The notes under the pieces were generated by a model. That model saw only the letters and a list, made by a program, of their open reading frames with translations. It searched no databases and was not told the DNA's origin. A stretch of 32,363 nucleotides of DNA, from assembly GCA_001464155.1 (NCBI GenBank), contig LNEN01000316.1, positions 1 through 32,363 of the forward strand, read 5' to 3'. Position 1 is the stretch's first letter. Each line of letters begins with the position of its first letter. This DNA is from Cytophagales bacterium Ga0077538 (GTDB lineage: Bacteria > Bacteroidota > Bacteroidia > Cytophagales > Cyclobacteriaceae). Below, one piece after another: positions 30,576 to 32,363 of the stretch. The position numbers were made by a program, and so were the translations under genes.

Positions 30576-30608
30576 AGACCCTGTCTCACTTTTGGTGAGG
30601 CAGGGTCT
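30576..30608 (-). promoter_or_regulatory. Hairpin in the rplL-rpoB intergenic region, possible attenuator or processing site
   Basis: agaccctgtctcac/gtgaggcagggtct: 14-bp arms with one mismatch, 5-nt loop; only a weak T-rich tail on the minus strand. Confidence 0.6.
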
Positions 30609-30656
30609 GTTGAGATGACTTCGAACGCTACCCGCGTCTTCCGCCAGCTGAAAGAA

Positions 30657-31031
30657 TTACTTCAATTCTACGTCAGCACCAGCTTCTACAAGCTGCTTCT
30701 TCAAGTTTTCAGCTTCGTCCTTAGGAAGACCTTCTTTGATAGTCTTAGGAGCTCCGTCAACTACATCTTTCGCTTCTTTCAAGCCAAGACCAGTCAAGTC
30801 CTTCACAAGCTTCACGATTTGAAGTTTGTTAGCACCAGCGCTCTTCAATACTACATCGAAGTTAGTCTTTGCTTCAGGGGCAGCAGCGCCACCAGCAGCA
30901 GGACCAGCAACCGCTACAGCAGCAGCTGCAGGCTCGATTCCGTATGTTTCTTTTAAGTAAGAAGCTAATTCGTTTACTTCTTTTACTGTGAGTTCAACTA
31001 ATTGATCTCCAAGTGCTTTAACATCAGCCAT
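30657..31031 (-). CDS. rplL: 50S ribosomal protein L7/L12
   Basis: 124 aa; [56 protein letters not shown]. Confidence 0.98.
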   Translation of the reverse strand: MADVKALGDQLVELTVKEVNELASYLKETYGIEPAAAAVAVAGPAAGGAAAPEAKTNFDVVLKSAGANKLQIVKLVKDLTGLGLKEAKDVVDGAPKTIKEGLPKDEAENLKKQLVEAGADVELK

Positions 31032-31066
31032 TGTAATAAAATTTAAAGGTTTTGAATTCGTTTAAT

Positions 31067-31603
31067 TTATTGTTTTGCAGCGCGTTCTTCCAAAGTCTTC
31101 ATCAAACCGCCAATGGTGTTCTTTCCACTCTGAAGAGCAGAGATAACATTTTTAGCAGGAGATTGAAGCAATGCAATAACATCACCAATAAGCTCGTTTT
31201 TGCTCTTGAGCTCGCTGAGCATAGTCAGGTTATCAGCACCGATAAATAAATCGGCATTGATAGAAGCCGCTTTCAAAGCAGGTCTGCCATCCAGTTTTTT
31301 GTGATATTCCTTCAGCACTTTTGCAGGAGCGTTACCGGCCTCTTTCGAGAACATCACGCCTGAAAAACCTTTTAGTACATCAAAAACGGGTGAGAAATCT
31401 TTGCCTTCCTGCTTCTCAAGGGCTTTCTGAATAAGGGTGTTTTTGTACACGCGGTATTCGATGCCACTCTTGAAACACAATCTTCTAAATGCATTTACCT
31501 GTGCTACGGTTAACCCGCTCGCATCGGTAATGTAGAAGTGCGCGTTTTCTGCAAACTTGCCTTTCAGCTCTTCAATTATCAGTTCTTTTTCTTCTCTGGT
31601 CAT
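31067..31603 (-). CDS. rplJ: 50S ribosomal protein L10
   Basis: 178 aa; TREEKELIIEELKGKFAENAHFYITDASGLTVAQVNAFRRLCFKSGIEYRVYKNTL. Confidence 0.97.
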   Translation of the reverse strand: MTREEKELIIEELKGKFAENAHFYITDASGLTVAQVNAFRRLCFKSGIEYRVYKNTLIQKALEKQEGKDFSPVFDVLKGFSGVMFSKEAGNAPAKVLKEYHKKLDGRPALKAASINADLFIGADNLTMLSELKSKNELIGDVIALLQSPAKNVISALQSGKNTIGGLMKTLEERAAKQ

Positions 31604-31614
31604 GTCTTAAAGTC

Positions 31615-32313
31615 TTAAATGCCAGCAATTGATCCTTTGTCAAGAGTGATACCGGGGCTCATCGTAGTCGAAATAGTGATACTTCTGAAGTACGCACCTT
31701 TCGCTGAAGCTGGTTTCAACTTTGCCACTGTGTTGATCATTTCCATTGCATTGTCGCGGATCATATCAGGAGAGAAAGAAGCTTTTCCGATGCTAACATG
31801 GATGATACCGGTTTTGTCGATTTTGAAATCGATTTTACCAGCCTTCACTTCTTTTACTGCCTTCGCAACATCTAATGTTACCGTTCCTGACTTAGGGTTT
31901 GGCATCAAACCACGAGGGCCCAATACTTTACCTAACTTACCCACCTTCGCCATTACGGTTGGTGTACAGATGATCACATCGATATCTGTCCATCCACCTT
32001 CGATCTTGGTGATATAGTCGTCAAGTCCTACGTGTTCGGCACCAGCATCTTTAGCAGCCTGAACCTTGTCAGGCGTACACAATACTAATACACGAACTTC
32101 TTTACCGATACCGTGTGGCAATGCAACTACACCACGCACCATTTGATCAGACTTCTTAGGGTCTACACCCAAACGAATGTCCAAATCAACTGATGAATCA
32201 AATTTGGTGAAGGTAATGTCCTTCAACATTTTTGAGGCGTCATCGAGGGAGTACTCCTTCTCGAAGTTGAATTTTGCCGCTACGGCCTTTCTGTTTTTTG
32301 AAATCTTTGCCAT
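31615..32313 (-). CDS. rplA: 50S ribosomal protein L1
   Basis: 232 aa; [43 protein letters not shown]. Confidence 0.98.
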   Translation of the reverse strand: MAKISKNRKAVAAKFNFEKEYSLDDASKMLKDITFTKFDSSVDLDIRLGVDPKKSDQMVRGVVALPHGIGKEVRVLVLCTPDKVQAAKDAGAEHVGLDDYITKIEGGWTDIDVIICTPTVMAKVGKLGKVLGPRGLMPNPKSGTVTLDVAKAVKEVKAGKIDFKIDKTGIIHVSIGKASFSPDMIRDNAMEMINTVAKLKPASAKGAYFRSITISTTMSPGITLDKGSIAGI

Positions 32314-32363
32314 TGTTCAATGATTTGTTTCGTTGAACTAATTTTTATCCCACGGAGGGGTAC

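Overview
The window is a Bacteroidota chromosome segment, probably Cytophagales-like (lineage inferred from protein style only). Almost everything is on the minus strand. The right third is the conserved rplA-rplJ-rplL-rpoB-rpoC block followed by a DUF3467 gene. The left end has deoD, an effector-less 7TM-DISM receptor, and an uncharacterised helical protein with a strong terminator. The middle has rlmF (plus strand), a beta-lactamase-family serine hydrolase and a LolA-like secreted protein. The accessory core, about 3.57-17.14 kb, is a minus-strand Rhs/polymorphic-toxin-like locus. It comprises a SpvB/Rhs-like partner protein split by an apparent frameshift (307 + 988 aa), a 136-aa secreted protein, and a giant 2436-aa protein. 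The giant protein has a signal peptide, nine GGGxxC...GC repeats, a DUF6443-like region, Rhs core repeats, and a C-terminal domain with an M91/NleD-like HELAH zinc-metallopeptidase signature. Immediately downstream lie a small predicted lipoprotein (candidate immunity protein) and a coiled-coil/beta-barrel protein. This locus is the best candidate for an undescribed system. All calls are by eye, with no database search.
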